DNA of 64,000 nt. It comes from Solibacillus sp. R5-41. Its GTDB lineage: Bacteria > Bacillota > Bacilli > Bacillales_A > Planococcaceae. The translations under genes were made by a program, and so were the position numbers. The notes beneath the pieces are model-generated. The model searched no databases. It had not been told where the DNA came from and was given only the letters and a program-made list of their open reading frames with translations. Of this stretch, positions 44,518 through 52,517 are shown in pieces (positions within the stretch are counted from its first letter, which is position 1; each line of letters starts with the position of its first letter). The stretch lies in contig NZ_CP024123.1 of the NCBI RefSeq assembly GCF_002736105.1, positions 240,001 to 304,000 on the forward strand. The letters run 5' to 3'.

Positions 44518-45348
44518 CTACTTTCGTTTAACTTTTAATTCCACAATAAATTCATCCGTTTCATTTGGTGCGTAATTTGTCGGCATGAAAATTTCGTACA
44601 CAATGGGAATGACTGCTAACTCGTTTTTTTCTATATAATGGCGTAATTTTATATATTGCTCAAAATACGTGAACACCGTAAATTTAAAGGCAATGCAAAT
44701 ATAGCGTCCTTCAGGTGTAGTTTGGACATCCATTTCCGGGGGTAAATTTGTAATATAACGATCGGTTAATAGTGGTGTGAAGATATGATTATACATGATT
44801 TCTTCAATGTTCTCATAAGCTGCGTATTTAAACATACAGCCATAACGGCTGCTAATTGTCGTATTTTCAATTTCTAGCGTTTTGAGCAAAGAGCTATAAT
44901 ACGAATTTGGAATATAACTCGGATTAAGCTGTTTAGGTGCAATTGTTAAAATACGTGTAGCTTCTTCATCTTTTTCATACACTTCATTAAAGACAGTAAT
45001 GGCGATTTGCTCTTGCATTTGCTTTTTAGATTTAAAAAGGCTTTGTTGAATTTCAACAAGACGATTAATCCGCTCCTCAATAACGGATTCTTGCTGTTCT
45101 AAAAAGGTTAATAATTGTGCGGGGGTAAACTGTTGGGCTTCTTTAATTTCGTCCAAAGAGGTTCCAACATATTTTAATGATTTTATAATATCTAAATAAT
45201 ATAATTGAGAGTCTTTATAATAGCGATAATTCGTTTTTTCATCGACATAGGAAGGTTTAAATAACCCAATTTGGTCATAGTAGCGCAATGTTTGAATCGA
45301 AATATTCGTCAGTTTCGCCACTTCGCCAATAGAATAAGTTTGTTCCAT
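44518..45348 (-). CDS. MerR-family drug-sensing regulator, BmrR/BltR type
   Basis: A 276-residue regulator. The N-terminal MerR winged helix is 'TYSIGEVAKLTNISIQTLRY' (about 4-23), followed by the wing 'KTNYRYYKDSQL' and a coiled-coil dimerisation helix (about 80-115). The C-terminal 150 residues form a GyrI-like effector-binding domain, as in BmrR, that should bind hydrophobic drugs. It precedes and probably activates the MFS gene at 43230-44396. AAGGAGTACAAG lies before the ATG. Confidence 0.9.
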   Translation of the reverse strand: MEQTYSIGEVAKLTNISIQTLRYYDQIGLFKPSYVDEKTNYRYYKDSQLYYLDIIKSLKYVGTSLDEIKEAQQFTPAQLLTFLEQQESVIEERINRLVEIQQSLFKSKKQMQEQIAITVFNEVYEKDEEATRILTIAPKQLNPSYIPNSYYSSLLKTLEIENTTISSRYGCMFKYAAYENIEEIMYNHIFTPLLTDRYITNLPPEMDVQTTPEGRYICIAFKFTVFTYFEQYIKLRHYIEKNELAVIPIVYEIFMPTNYAPNETDEFIVELKVKRK

Positions 45349-45396
45349 CTTGTACTCCTTATTAGTGATTTATTTTTTGATTAAACATAGAGAAAA

Positions 45397-45431
45397 GACA
45401 TAACTCGGCTCGTGTGAACCATCGTTATGTC
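45397..45431 (-). terminator. Terminator between YbfB-type MFS and MerR genes
   Basis: GACATAAC (45397-45404) pairs with GTTATGTC (45424-45431). The T run lies on the minus-strand side, behind the gene at 45446. Confidence 0.75.
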
Positions 45432-45445
45432 CTTCTATTGTAGCA

Positions 45446-46627
45446 TTATGAAAGGGTTTCAATTGTTCTAAGATTAATGCGCTGACTGCGTGCATACCCA
45501 ATGATTAAAACAACGAGCGCAAATGCCACAATGCTTCCTGCGAAAACAAGTGGCGCTTTGTACGAATTAAAATACGTTTCTAAGCGCCCCGCAAGAAGGG
45601 GACCGATAATTTGTCCGAGCGCATAAAATGTTGTGAGCATCGATACAACATAAGCACTTTGCTTTGGAAATAGCTGACGCCCATAGCCAGTTGTCATCGT
45701 AACGAGCCCAACAAATGTGAACCCATATAAAAAGGCAGATAAAAGTACACTCCAAACCGATTGAGAAAGAACTGGTAATAAAATACCAATTACTTGAAGA
45801 GCATAGGCAATCACCATCATTGAAATCGTAGAAAAACGCGACATGAGATGCATCCATAATGGAGCTGAAGGGATTGCTGCTAGTCCAACTATGACCCAGC
45901 TATAACCGGCATACGCTCGTAATGGTTCAATATTATAAATAATATCCACTAAAAATGTACCGGTAATAATATAGCCAAGCCCTTCAAAGCCATAAGCGAC
46001 AATAAGCCATGGCATAAAACCACGCCAAATATTTGTATCATCCGATTTTGTAAGCTTTTCACCATTTTGCACGTGGATATTGCGCCATAATAAAAGTGTC
46101 GTTAGTAAAAATAGGAGGGATAAGATGCCGAGTCCGATCCACGTACCTTGCCATGCAAAGGAAGCTTCTATGTAGGGAACAAATAATCCAGAAATGGCAA
46201 TGCCAAGGCCGATACCACTAAATACATAGCCACTCCAACGCGTTAATAAATTCGATGCTAAATAATCCATGACAATACTCGACGTTAATACGAAAATAAA
46301 GCCCCCTGTTGCACCTGCAATAAAGCGTAAAACAATCCATATACCATAGGAATCAATCCAACCCATTATTAAAATTGAGATAATATTGATCATGACATTC
46401 GCAATCACAAAACGCTTTTTATTCCGTAAAATAAAGCCTGCACCTAACGCACCAACAAAGTAACCGACATAGTTACTAGAAGCGAGCCAGCCCCCTTGTG
46501 AAAAGCTTAGCCCTTCATCAACGCGCATAAACGGTAAGATTGGCGTAAAAGCAAAACGGCTAATGCCCATTGCTATGACTAAAAATAAAATTCCCCCACA
46601 AATAACCCCTGCATGTTGCCGATTCAT
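45446..46627 (-). CDS. YbfB/YjiJ-family MFS transporter
   Basis: A 393-residue, twelve-helix protein. The N-terminal segment 'GISRFAFTPILPFMRVDEGL' and 'GWLASSNYVGYFVGALGAGF' are characteristic of the YbfB/YjiJ family, which lacks an assigned substrate. ATG 46627 has AAGGGGG at good distance; the in-frame TTG 46633 is too close to it. It has its own terminator and is separate from the MerR unit. Confidence 0.82.
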   Translation of the reverse strand: MNRQHAGVICGGILFLVIAMGISRFAFTPILPFMRVDEGLSFSQGGWLASSNYVGYFVGALGAGFILRNKKRFVIANVMINIISILIMGWIDSYGIWIVLRFIAGATGGFIFVLTSSIVMDYLASNLLTRWSGYVFSGIGLGIAISGLFVPYIEASFAWQGTWIGLGILSLLFLLTTLLLWRNIHVQNGEKLTKSDDTNIWRGFMPWLIVAYGFEGLGYIITGTFLVDIIYNIEPLRAYAGYSWVIVGLAAIPSAPLWMHLMSRFSTISMMVIAYALQVIGILLPVLSQSVWSVLLSAFLYGFTFVGLVTMTTGYGRQLFPKQSAYVVSMLTTFYALGQIIGPLLAGRLETYFNSYKAPLVFAGSIVAFALVVLIIGYARSQRINLRTIETLS

Positions 46628-46882
46628 GAACAAGCCCCCTTAAAATTCAGATTCTCATTAAACTTCATTGTAACATTTTGAAATTTCAGATTAAAAGGGT
46701 TGTTCTAAAATAAATGTTTGGGAACTTAATATGGAAAAAATAGTTTAAATAAAAAATCAAAATAAAGAATCAGAATTCCTTTGCTTAAGATTATTCTGTG
46801 AGAACGTTTTTGTATTTTACTAATAAAATTCTATGAAAGGAAAGTAAAGCAATGCCTCAAGATTCCCTTCACGTTTGCTATA

Positions 46883-46927
46883 AAAAAATAGTAGTACAAA
46901 CCATGGCCTTGGTCCGTACTACTTTTG
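46883..46927. terminator. Bidirectional terminator in 46634-47104
   Basis: GTAGTAC (46891-46897) and GTACTAC (46916-46922) are flanked by A and T tracts and form a terminator usable in both directions. On the minus strand it would end the Cys-repeat gene transcript, about 180 bases past its stop codon. The rest of this 470-base gap shows nothing else I can support. Confidence 0.7.
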
Positions 46928-47104
46928 TTAGTGTTTAAAAAAATAATACTAATTCTTCAACAATTCCATTAATGTATATAGAATTCAGCAAAGTTTGGAA
47001 ACACATAATTTAGTGTTATATCAAAGCCAATACATTGATAACGACCCGAAGTGTACTTGCGAATGGTAATTTTTTTGTTTCAGAAGCGTTTATTTTGCGT
47101 AGTG

Positions 47105-48316
47105 TTAGTCATTACATCGACAATTATAATGCCCACAACTATAGCAACAACGACAGCTTGTATAACCACATACTGTACAACATTGACATGGATGTGTTCT
47201 GCATTCTTTACAACATTGGCACGGGTAGCTTTTGCACTCATAGCAGCACTGACAAGGATGGCTCTGGCATTGTATACAACATTGACAAGGATAGCTTTTG
47301 CACTCATAGCAGCACTGACAAGGATGATTCTGGCATTGTATACAACATTGACAAGGATAGCTTTTGCACTCATAGCAACACTGACAAGGATGATTCTGGC
47401 ATTGTATACAACATTGACACGGGTGGTTCTTGCACTCATAGCAGCACTGACAAGGATGATTCCTGCATTGTGTACAACATTGACACGGGTAACTCTTACA
47501 TTCGTAACAGCATTGGCAATTTGATTCAAATTCGCCACAACCGCTACATCTCGACGTATATTTTTCATCCTCATAGTCTCGTTCTATACTATTACGTCCT
47601 AATGCATCATCTGCTTCGTCAATTTTCCATTGAGGATCTTCATGCTTTCTATAAAAGTAAGCTTGATCTTGTTTTTCATGACGATGTTGTTCATCAAGGC
47701 GACGATGTTCATCAAGTTGACGTTGTTCATCAAGGCGACGTTGTTCATCAAGCTGACGTTGTTCATCAAGGCGACGTTGTTCATCAAGTTGACGTTGTTC
47801 ATCAAGCTGACGTTGTTCATCAAGGCGACGTTGTTCATCAAGTTGATGCTGTTTTACAAGTCGACGCTCTTCTTCGGCATTTTTTTCAGCAAGCATTTTT
47901 TCAGATATGAGTTTATTATGTGCAAATAGATCTTCCTCTTCTTTTTTCGATACTTCAGCTAATAATTTGTTAAGATTATTCGAAAAAAATTTTTTTATAG
48001 AATCAACAAATGCATGTGCATTAAAAGAATCGCCATTCAATTTATTTGGATTCTTTTCGATATACCATACACTTAGCGCACCTAAAGTTAAGGAAATGTT
48101 TAATGTAAATAAACCAAATGCAACATTGGCCCATACGCTTTTTTGTTTTAAATAGTGCATTGATAAAATAATTACGATAATGACAATAAGGCTATAAAAT
48201 GGGCTATGTGTTTCCGTAGAAATAAATACAGCCAAACCATAAATAATCCAATGAATTGGTTGCATTTCATTTTTGTACCAGTTTTCAAATATATTTTTAA
48301 TATGATCTATATTCAA
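47105..48316 (-). CDS. Membrane protein with LDEQ-repeat helix and 13 Cys-rich repeats
   Basis: A 403-residue protein of unknown family. Residues about 22-100 contain two to three transmembrane helices. Residues about 125-155 are highly charged. Then a hexapeptide (R-[RQ]-LDEQ) is repeated about ten times (about 155-215), forming a long charged helix. After a hydrophilic spacer, residues about 257-401 are thirteen units of mostly 11 residues with the pattern C-x2-C-x4-C-x-C (for example 'CYECKSYPCQC'), giving about 52 cysteines. This suggests metal or Fe-S binding, or dense disulfides if it faces outside. Translation starts at TTG 48316 behind GAGGGG. Confidence 0.8.
   Translation of the reverse strand: MNIDHIKNIFENWYKNEMQPIHWIIYGLAVFISTETHSPFYSLIVIIVIILSMHYLKQKSVWANVAFGLFTLNISLTLGALSVWYIEKNPNKLNGDSFNAHAFVDSIKKFFSNNLNKLLAEVSKKEEEDLFAHNKLISEKMLAEKNAEEERRLVKQHQLDEQRRLDEQRQLDEQRQLDEQRRLDEQRQLDEQRRLDEQRQLDEHRRLDEQHRHEKQDQAYFYRKHEDPQWKIDEADDALGRNSIERDYEDEKYTSRCSGCGEFESNCQCCYECKSYPCQCCTQCRNHPCQCCYECKNHPCQCCIQCQNHPCQCCYECKSYPCQCCIQCQNHPCQCCYECKSYPCQCCIQCQSHPCQCCYECKSYPCQCCKECRTHPCQCCTVCGYTSCRCCYSCGHYNCRCND
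47108..47548 (-). repeat. Tandem 33-bp repeats encoding the Cys-rich units
   Basis: About thirteen units of 33 bases, arranged in part as 66-base pairs that alternate 'CYECKSYPCQC' and 'CIQCQNHPCQC'. Units stay in frame, and central copies are nearly identical in DNA, so copy number may vary by slippage. Confidence 0.85.
47690..47852 (-). repeat. Tandem 18-bp repeats encoding LDEQ units
   Basis: About nine 18-base units read on plus as GTTGTTCATCAAG plus a variable part, coding for R-[RQ]-LDEQ. Near-identity between units predicts length polymorphism. Confidence 0.85.
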
Positions 48317-48345
48317 AATGATTATCCCCTCATTAATAAAATGAT

Positions 48346-48402
48346 TTATTTATTGTCTCTGAATGAAATATTTATAGGCTGTTCCTCATAGTAATTTTCC
48401 AT
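48346..48402 (-). CDS. 18-codon ORF upstream of the Cys-repeat gene
   Basis: ATG 48402 lies behind a strong AAAGGAGAAAA site and encodes 'MENYYEEQPINISFRDNK'. It stops 29 bases before the TTG start of the Cys-repeat gene. The good ribosome site and tight spacing suggest a translated leader or a tiny partner peptide. No known family. Confidence 0.45.
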   Translation of the reverse strand: MENYYEEQPINISFRDNK

Positions 48403-48547
48403 CTGATTTTTCTCCTTTAATAATAATATAAGTTTCCGTCAGTTATTTATATCCATTTATTTTACTTTATAGAAAAATTTGGTATATAGTAAAAACGGAC
48501 TATTATAAAATATAAAAAAGATGGATGTTCTATACTAAACTTCCAGG

Positions 48548-48913
48548 GCGGGTATCTTACGAGAAGGGAAAGCTGCATTTAAGTTTTATAAGTTACTGGA
48601 TAATGGAGCTGAAGAAGACCCAGGTCACAAAGCTATTGAAATTTTGCTGAAATATATGGAAGACCATTGCGGTAAATTAATTGTTATTGTAGCCGGTAAT
48701 GGTAATGTAGAAAAATGGAGTCTTTCTTAGATAACAATGAAGGCTGACGTCGCAGATTTTCACGACATTTAAATTTTGACGATTATCAACCACAGGAGTT
48801 AATTTAAATTAGTAACAATTTGTAAACAAAACCAATATGAGCTAGAAGCAGAACAGGAATTATTATTTCACTTTACTAACTTGTATCAACGACGTGACCA
48901 AAGAAGAGTGTGC
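48548..48913 (+). pseudogene. Decayed SpoVK/CbbX-like AAA+ ATPase
   Basis: Plus-strand frames encode 'DPGHKAIEILLKYMEDHCGK', then 'LIVIVAGNGNVEKW'. This matches the sensor-1 region of CbbX/SpoVK ATPases, where 'EAI..LLK.MED....L.VIVAGY' is typical. A stop follows, and beyond frameshifts the pieces 'NFDDYQPQEL' and 'YELEAEQELLFHFTNLYQRR' continue the same domain. The Walker motifs and the N-terminus are missing, so this is a relic. The rest of 48403-49139 shows no gene. It lies next to the Cys-repeat gene, on the opposite strand. Confidence 0.65.
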
Positions 48914-49139
48914 TAAAATTAAAAAATATTAAACTTAATTGAAGATTTAGCAATAAAATCAATTTAATAATGACAAAAAAAAGAATGGATTTTTCCCATT
49001 CCTTTTGCTGTTTCATTGCTAAGTAGAAAATAAAACAGAATTTCCTGTAATATAATTCACGAACAAAAAAGATCTTTATAATGATTTAGTGGTAGTAACC
49101 GAACCTAACATCAAATTCTAGAGTAGGTTAGTTAGAACT

Positions 49140-49574
49140 CTACCAAAAATTCGGTTTAACGACCATTAACCACAGTAAAATCCCCATTAAAAAAATATAT
49201 TTCCACGTTGCGGTTTTTATCATAGAAATAAATTTTTCTTTAACAAACCCATCTGATTTTGAATAGGTCATAGCGGGTTTAAATGCACGTGCCATAAAAA
49301 ATAAAGAAGCAAACATGACGATAATCGTGAGGAGCACCCATGAAGTTTTCCATGACCAGCTACCAAACCAAATAAGTAATAGTCCAGAGGGGACAACAAT
49401 ATGTCCACCATTTGCAATTGCTCGTAAAATGCCTTGTATGGATTGAATATAGCCGCTAACCTGATCAGAGGATGCGTCGTTCATTCGATTAAGTAAAGGG
49501 AAAATAGCGAATAAAGGTCCCATTGAAATAATGGCGCTAAAAATATGTGTGTATAATATAATTGTATAAAGCAT
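49140..49574 (-). CDS. DUF2269-family membrane protein
   Basis: A 144-residue protein with four hydrophobic helices. 'LYTHIFSAIISMGPLFAIFP' at the N-terminus, with a histidine in helix 1, and 'ANGGHIVVPSGLLLIWFGSW' match the DUF2269 pattern of small integral membrane proteins of unknown function. GTGAGG lies before the ATG. It is monocistronic. Confidence 0.75.
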   Translation of the reverse strand: MLYTIILYTHIFSAIISMGPLFAIFPLLNRMNDASSDQVSGYIQSIQGILRAIANGGHIVVPSGLLLIWFGSWSWKTSWVLLTIIVMFASLFFMARAFKPAMTYSKSDGFVKEKFISMIKTATWKYIFLMGILLWLMVVKPNFW

Positions 49575-49621
49575 TTAAATACCTCACAAATTATTTGAAT
49601 TACTTTCATTCTAACATAAAT

Positions 49622-49650
49622 CAATTACGCCTCGGTTTATTGCGTCCGGA
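49622..49650. repeat. Dispersed palindrome, copy 3
   Basis: CAATTACGCCTCGG followed by TTTATTGCGTCCGGA is a partly decayed version of the palindrome seen at 3954 and 19990, with the CCGGA tail shared with copy 2. Confidence 0.45.
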
Positions 49651-49746
49651 ATCGGCTTATATGAGCGCAGAGTGATTGCGCATATTCGTCACAACTGTGC
49701 GATAACGGATAACTGATCAGCATCGTGCAGGCCGTAAAAAAGAGAT

Positions 49747-49785
49747 TAAAAAAAGCAAGCCATGCATGTTCGCACGACTTGCCTT
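49747..49785 (-). terminator. Terminator after OFA transporter gene
   Basis: AAGCAAG (49753-49759) and CTTGCCTT (49778-49785) form the base of a stem-loop, with a seven-base T run on the minus strand. Confidence 0.7.
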
Positions 49786-49806
49786 TACCTTTTATGAAGA
49801 AACCCC

Positions 49807-51075
49807 TTATGAATGAACCGGTGTTTTCTTATCCGCTTTTGATTTTTCACGCTCTATCGCTTGTTGTTTTTTCAACTTATTAACATCAGAGCGAAGTAAT
49901 AATGAAATACCAAACGAAATCGCAATTAAGAAACTAAATACGTAGAAAACTGGTATATAGCTATTTGTTGCTTCTTTAATAGCAGACACAATGATTGGTC
50001 CGAAAATACCACCAAGTGACCATGTTGTTAATAAATAACCATGAATGACACCAAGCTGCTTCGTACCAAATAAGTCACTCGCAAATGCTGGTAAGTTTGA
50101 GAAACCACCACCGTAACAACTAACAACTAGGAAAATAAATAGTTGGAATATAATAACGTTAGTCGTAAATGGTAATGTTAGGAACGCGATTAATTGGATC
50201 GCAAAGAAAATAACGAATACGTTTGAACGTCCAATATAATCCGATGCAGCGGCCCAAATTAGGCGTCCACCACCGTTAAATAATCCCATAAGTCCTACCA
50301 TTGTTGCAGCAGATGCTACGGAAAGTCCAACGATTTCTTGTGCCATTGGTGAAGCAACTGAAATCATCATAAGACCTGAAGTAACATTGATTAAGTGCAT
50401 GCCCCAAAGCATCCAGAAATGTTTTGTACGAACTGCTTCACGTGCAGACAATTGAGCAATTTCTTGTGGTTTTTTATTGCCTGTTGCGATGGATTCTTCT
50501 ACATCACCTGGTTTAGGTGGTGCAATATAAAGCGCGCCCAAAATCATAAATGTAAAGTAACTGATCCCTAAAATGAAGTACGTATTAGCAATACCGACAG
50601 ATTCCATTAAGAATACTGCCACAGGTGCAGTAATTAATGCGCCTGATCCGAACCCTAGTACAGCCATACCCGTTGCTAAGCCACGTTTATTAGGGAACCA
50701 TTTTACAAGTGTCGAAACTGGTGAAATATAACCGATCCCCATCCCTAAACCACTAAGTAAACCATATGTGAGCCAATATAAAACAACAGAATCCATTGAA
50801 ATGGCTAGTCCTGCGCCACCTTGACCTAAACCGAAAAGGACAGCAGCGACCATGGCAGCTTTTCGTGGACCTAATTTTTCTACGATTCCACCGAATAATG
50901 CTGCCGAAAAACCAGCTAATCCCATCATTATTGTAAACGCAATTGTAATTTGCGATGCTTCCCAACCTAATTCAGTAGCAATTGGATTTTTATACACACT
51001 ATATGCATAAGCGCCCCCAATTGAAAGGTGAATGGCAACTGCAGATAAAGCAATAAGCCAACGATTCTTTTTCAT
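49807..51075 (-). CDS. OFA-family MFS transporter (oxalate/formate antiporter type)
   Basis: A 422-residue, twelve-helix protein. 'HLSIGGAYAYSVYKNPIATE' in helix 1 and 'LLSGLGMGIGYISPVSTLVK', 'WFPNKRGLATGMAVLGFGSG' in the first half are hallmarks of the OFA family. The prototype exchanges oxalate and formate, but most members have other or unknown monocarboxylate substrates. The C-terminal tail is strongly charged. GGGGGAAAATC lies before the ATG. It is monocistronic. Confidence 0.87.
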   Translation of the reverse strand: MKKNRWLIALSAVAIHLSIGGAYAYSVYKNPIATELGWEASQITIAFTIMMGLAGFSAALFGGIVEKLGPRKAAMVAAVLFGLGQGGAGLAISMDSVVLYWLTYGLLSGLGMGIGYISPVSTLVKWFPNKRGLATGMAVLGFGSGALITAPVAVFLMESVGIANTYFILGISYFTFMILGALYIAPPKPGDVEESIATGNKKPQEIAQLSAREAVRTKHFWMLWGMHLINVTSGLMMISVASPMAQEIVGLSVASAATMVGLMGLFNGGGRLIWAAASDYIGRSNVFVIFFAIQLIAFLTLPFTTNVIIFQLFIFLVVSCYGGGFSNLPAFASDLFGTKQLGVIHGYLLTTWSLGGIFGPIIVSAIKEATNSYIPVFYVFSFLIAISFGISLLLRSDVNKLKKQQAIEREKSKADKKTPVHS

Positions 51076-51299
51076 GATTTTCCCCCTAATTCAAAAGAAA
51101 ACAGCGATACTGCAATAATTTTCTCTTTCAAGTAGATATGTCTAAACTATGAACGTTCATGACAATAACTTAACATCAAATTATTATGTTAGGCAAGTGA
51201 AAATTGAAAAAAAGTTATCTCGAAAAAACATAAATTTCTGTTTTTGCGTATAAAAATTGTACTTGGTGAACTAATTATATGGATAGATAAATCTCTGGT

Positions 51300-51319
51300 A
51301 ACGTTGATAAATCAACGTT
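51300..51319. promoter_or_regulatory. Perfect 20-bp palindrome in 51076-51891 gap
   Basis: AACGTTGATAAATCAACGTT is a perfect 9-2-9 inverted repeat. A half-site-like ATCAACG recurs near 51556. It is a candidate operator, but the regulated gene is unclear. Apart from this and the hairpin at 51455, this 816-base gap shows no gene I can support. Confidence 0.45.
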
Positions 51320-51454
51320 TTGAATAATATTTAAGGAAAGTAAGTGATTGGGAAGTAAAATGAGAGGTGAAAATGAAAATAATTTAAAAAAAGCGATAAA
51401 TTTCTACTTGAATAATAAAAATATCTAATTTATTTCTATTTTCTCTAAAAATGG

Positions 51455-51487
51455 GTAATGGGATAAGGATGGGTTATTACTTTTTTT
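51455..51487 (+). terminator. Terminator-like hairpin in gene-free stretch
   Basis: GTAAT (51455-51459) and ATTAC (51476-51480) enclose a G-rich loop and are followed by seven T residues. It could end a short untranslated transcript from the palindrome region. Confidence 0.4.
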
Positions 51488-51891
51488 ACGATAGTATAAC
51501 AGTTACTAATACACAGGAAATTAAGGGGAAGTAGTATTATACATTGATATATCAACGGGTTTAACGAGAAATCTGAAAATTACTAGTCATATTTGAGGTA
51601 TCCTAGCTATAAAATGCGAACTGTTTATAACAGTTTAAATAAAATGATATTTTTGCTGTTTCGAGATGTAAGTTTTGATTGCGTAGAAAATATATTGGTT
51701 TATTCGAATGGAGAATTAGGTCAATTATTTTTAAAATTATTTAATTTATAATCATAAAAGTTATGGGGAAACAGTTGTGGAGATAGCCGTATAATCATAC
51801 ATATTGAATTGTTGACTTTTCAGCAAACTATTTGACGCGTTGGGGAGAGTTCTATAAAGTCGAATTAATGATAGAAAGGGGTAAAAAACTA

Positions 51892-52503
51892 ATGCGCGCA
51901 ATTGATCCTAAAAAATTAACAGAACGAGATAATTATAAGTTACTAATTGGCTCAATCATCCCACGTCCGATTGCATTTATCACGTCAATGTCAAAGGAAG
52001 GTGTTGTCAATGCAGCGCCGTTTAGTTTCTTTAATATTGTTTCATCGAATCCACCGATGATTTCAGTGAGCATACAAAGGAAACAAGGTGAAATGAAAGA
52101 TACGGCACGTAACATAAAAGAAAATCGCCAATTTGTCGTGCATATTGTTGATACTGATAATGTCGAGAAAGTAAATGGAACCGCAGCGAATTTAGCACCA
52201 GATGAAAGTGAAGTTGAAAAGGTTGGGCTGACGTTAATTGATAGTACAACGATTCGAGTGCCAGGTATTAAAGAGGCGAAAATTCGAATGGAATGTGAGC
52301 TTGAAACAACTTTAGAACTTGGAGGTGTTGGTGAAAACAAAGGTTGTGATTTAATTATTGGTAAAGTAACCAAATATTATATAGAAGAAAGTATTTACGA
52401 AGATGGGCGAATCGATCCAGATGGACTGGCTGCTGTTAGCCGTTTGGCAGGGAATGACTATGCAAAAATCGGCAAGCAATTTACAATAGAGCGCCCACTG
52501 TAA
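51892..52503 (+). CDS. Flavin reductase-like FMN-binding protein
   Basis: A 203-residue split-barrel flavoprotein. 'LIGSIIPRPIAFITSMSKEG' near the N-terminus and 'AAPFSFFNIVSSNPPMISVS' are the FMN-binding signature of the flavin reductase-like family (reduction of flavins or use of FMN in oxidoreduction). ATG 51892 is favoured: AAAGGGG lies ten bases upstream and the family starts here, although the frame is open to TTG 51832. It is followed after 14 bases by the epimerase gene, so both are probably one operon. Confidence 0.82.
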   Translation: MRAIDPKKLTERDNYKLLIGSIIPRPIAFITSMSKEGVVNAAPFSFFNIVSSNPPMISVSIQRKQGEMKDTARNIKENRQFVVHIVDTDNVEKVNGTAANLAPDESEVEKVGLTLIDSTTIRVPGIKEAKIRMECELETTLELGGVGENKGCDLIIGKVTKYYIEESIYEDGRIDPDGLAAVSRLAGNDYAKIGKQFTIERPL

Positions 52504-52517
52504 TTATAGGAGGAAAA

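Noticed and set aside
46852-46938. 28-codon ORF starting 'MPQDSLHVCYKK' with AAGGAAAG upstream
   Set aside because: It runs through a bidirectional terminator hairpin, which dictates its sequence. Coding is unlikely.
47690-47852. Regular 18-bp repeats considered as a CRISPR array
   Set aside because: The units are contiguous without spacers, stay in frame with the gene and encode a regular helix.
47035-47929. Plus-strand open frames of 157, 291 and 99 codons across the Cys-repeat region
   Set aside because: They are shadows of the tandem repeats in the minus-strand gene. They have biased, monotonous composition, no ribosome site, and run out with the repeats.
48320-48340. Partial Fur-box-like GGATAATCATTTTGA at the start of the Cys-repeat gene
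   Set aside because: Only the left half fits. It lies between ribosome site and start codon, where AT-rich sequence readily imitates such a box. The true Fur box is at 40530.
51360-51428. 22-codon ORF 'MRGENENNLKKAINFYLNNK' in the gene-free gap
   Set aside because: No proper ribosome site, extreme A/T codon use and no framing signals.
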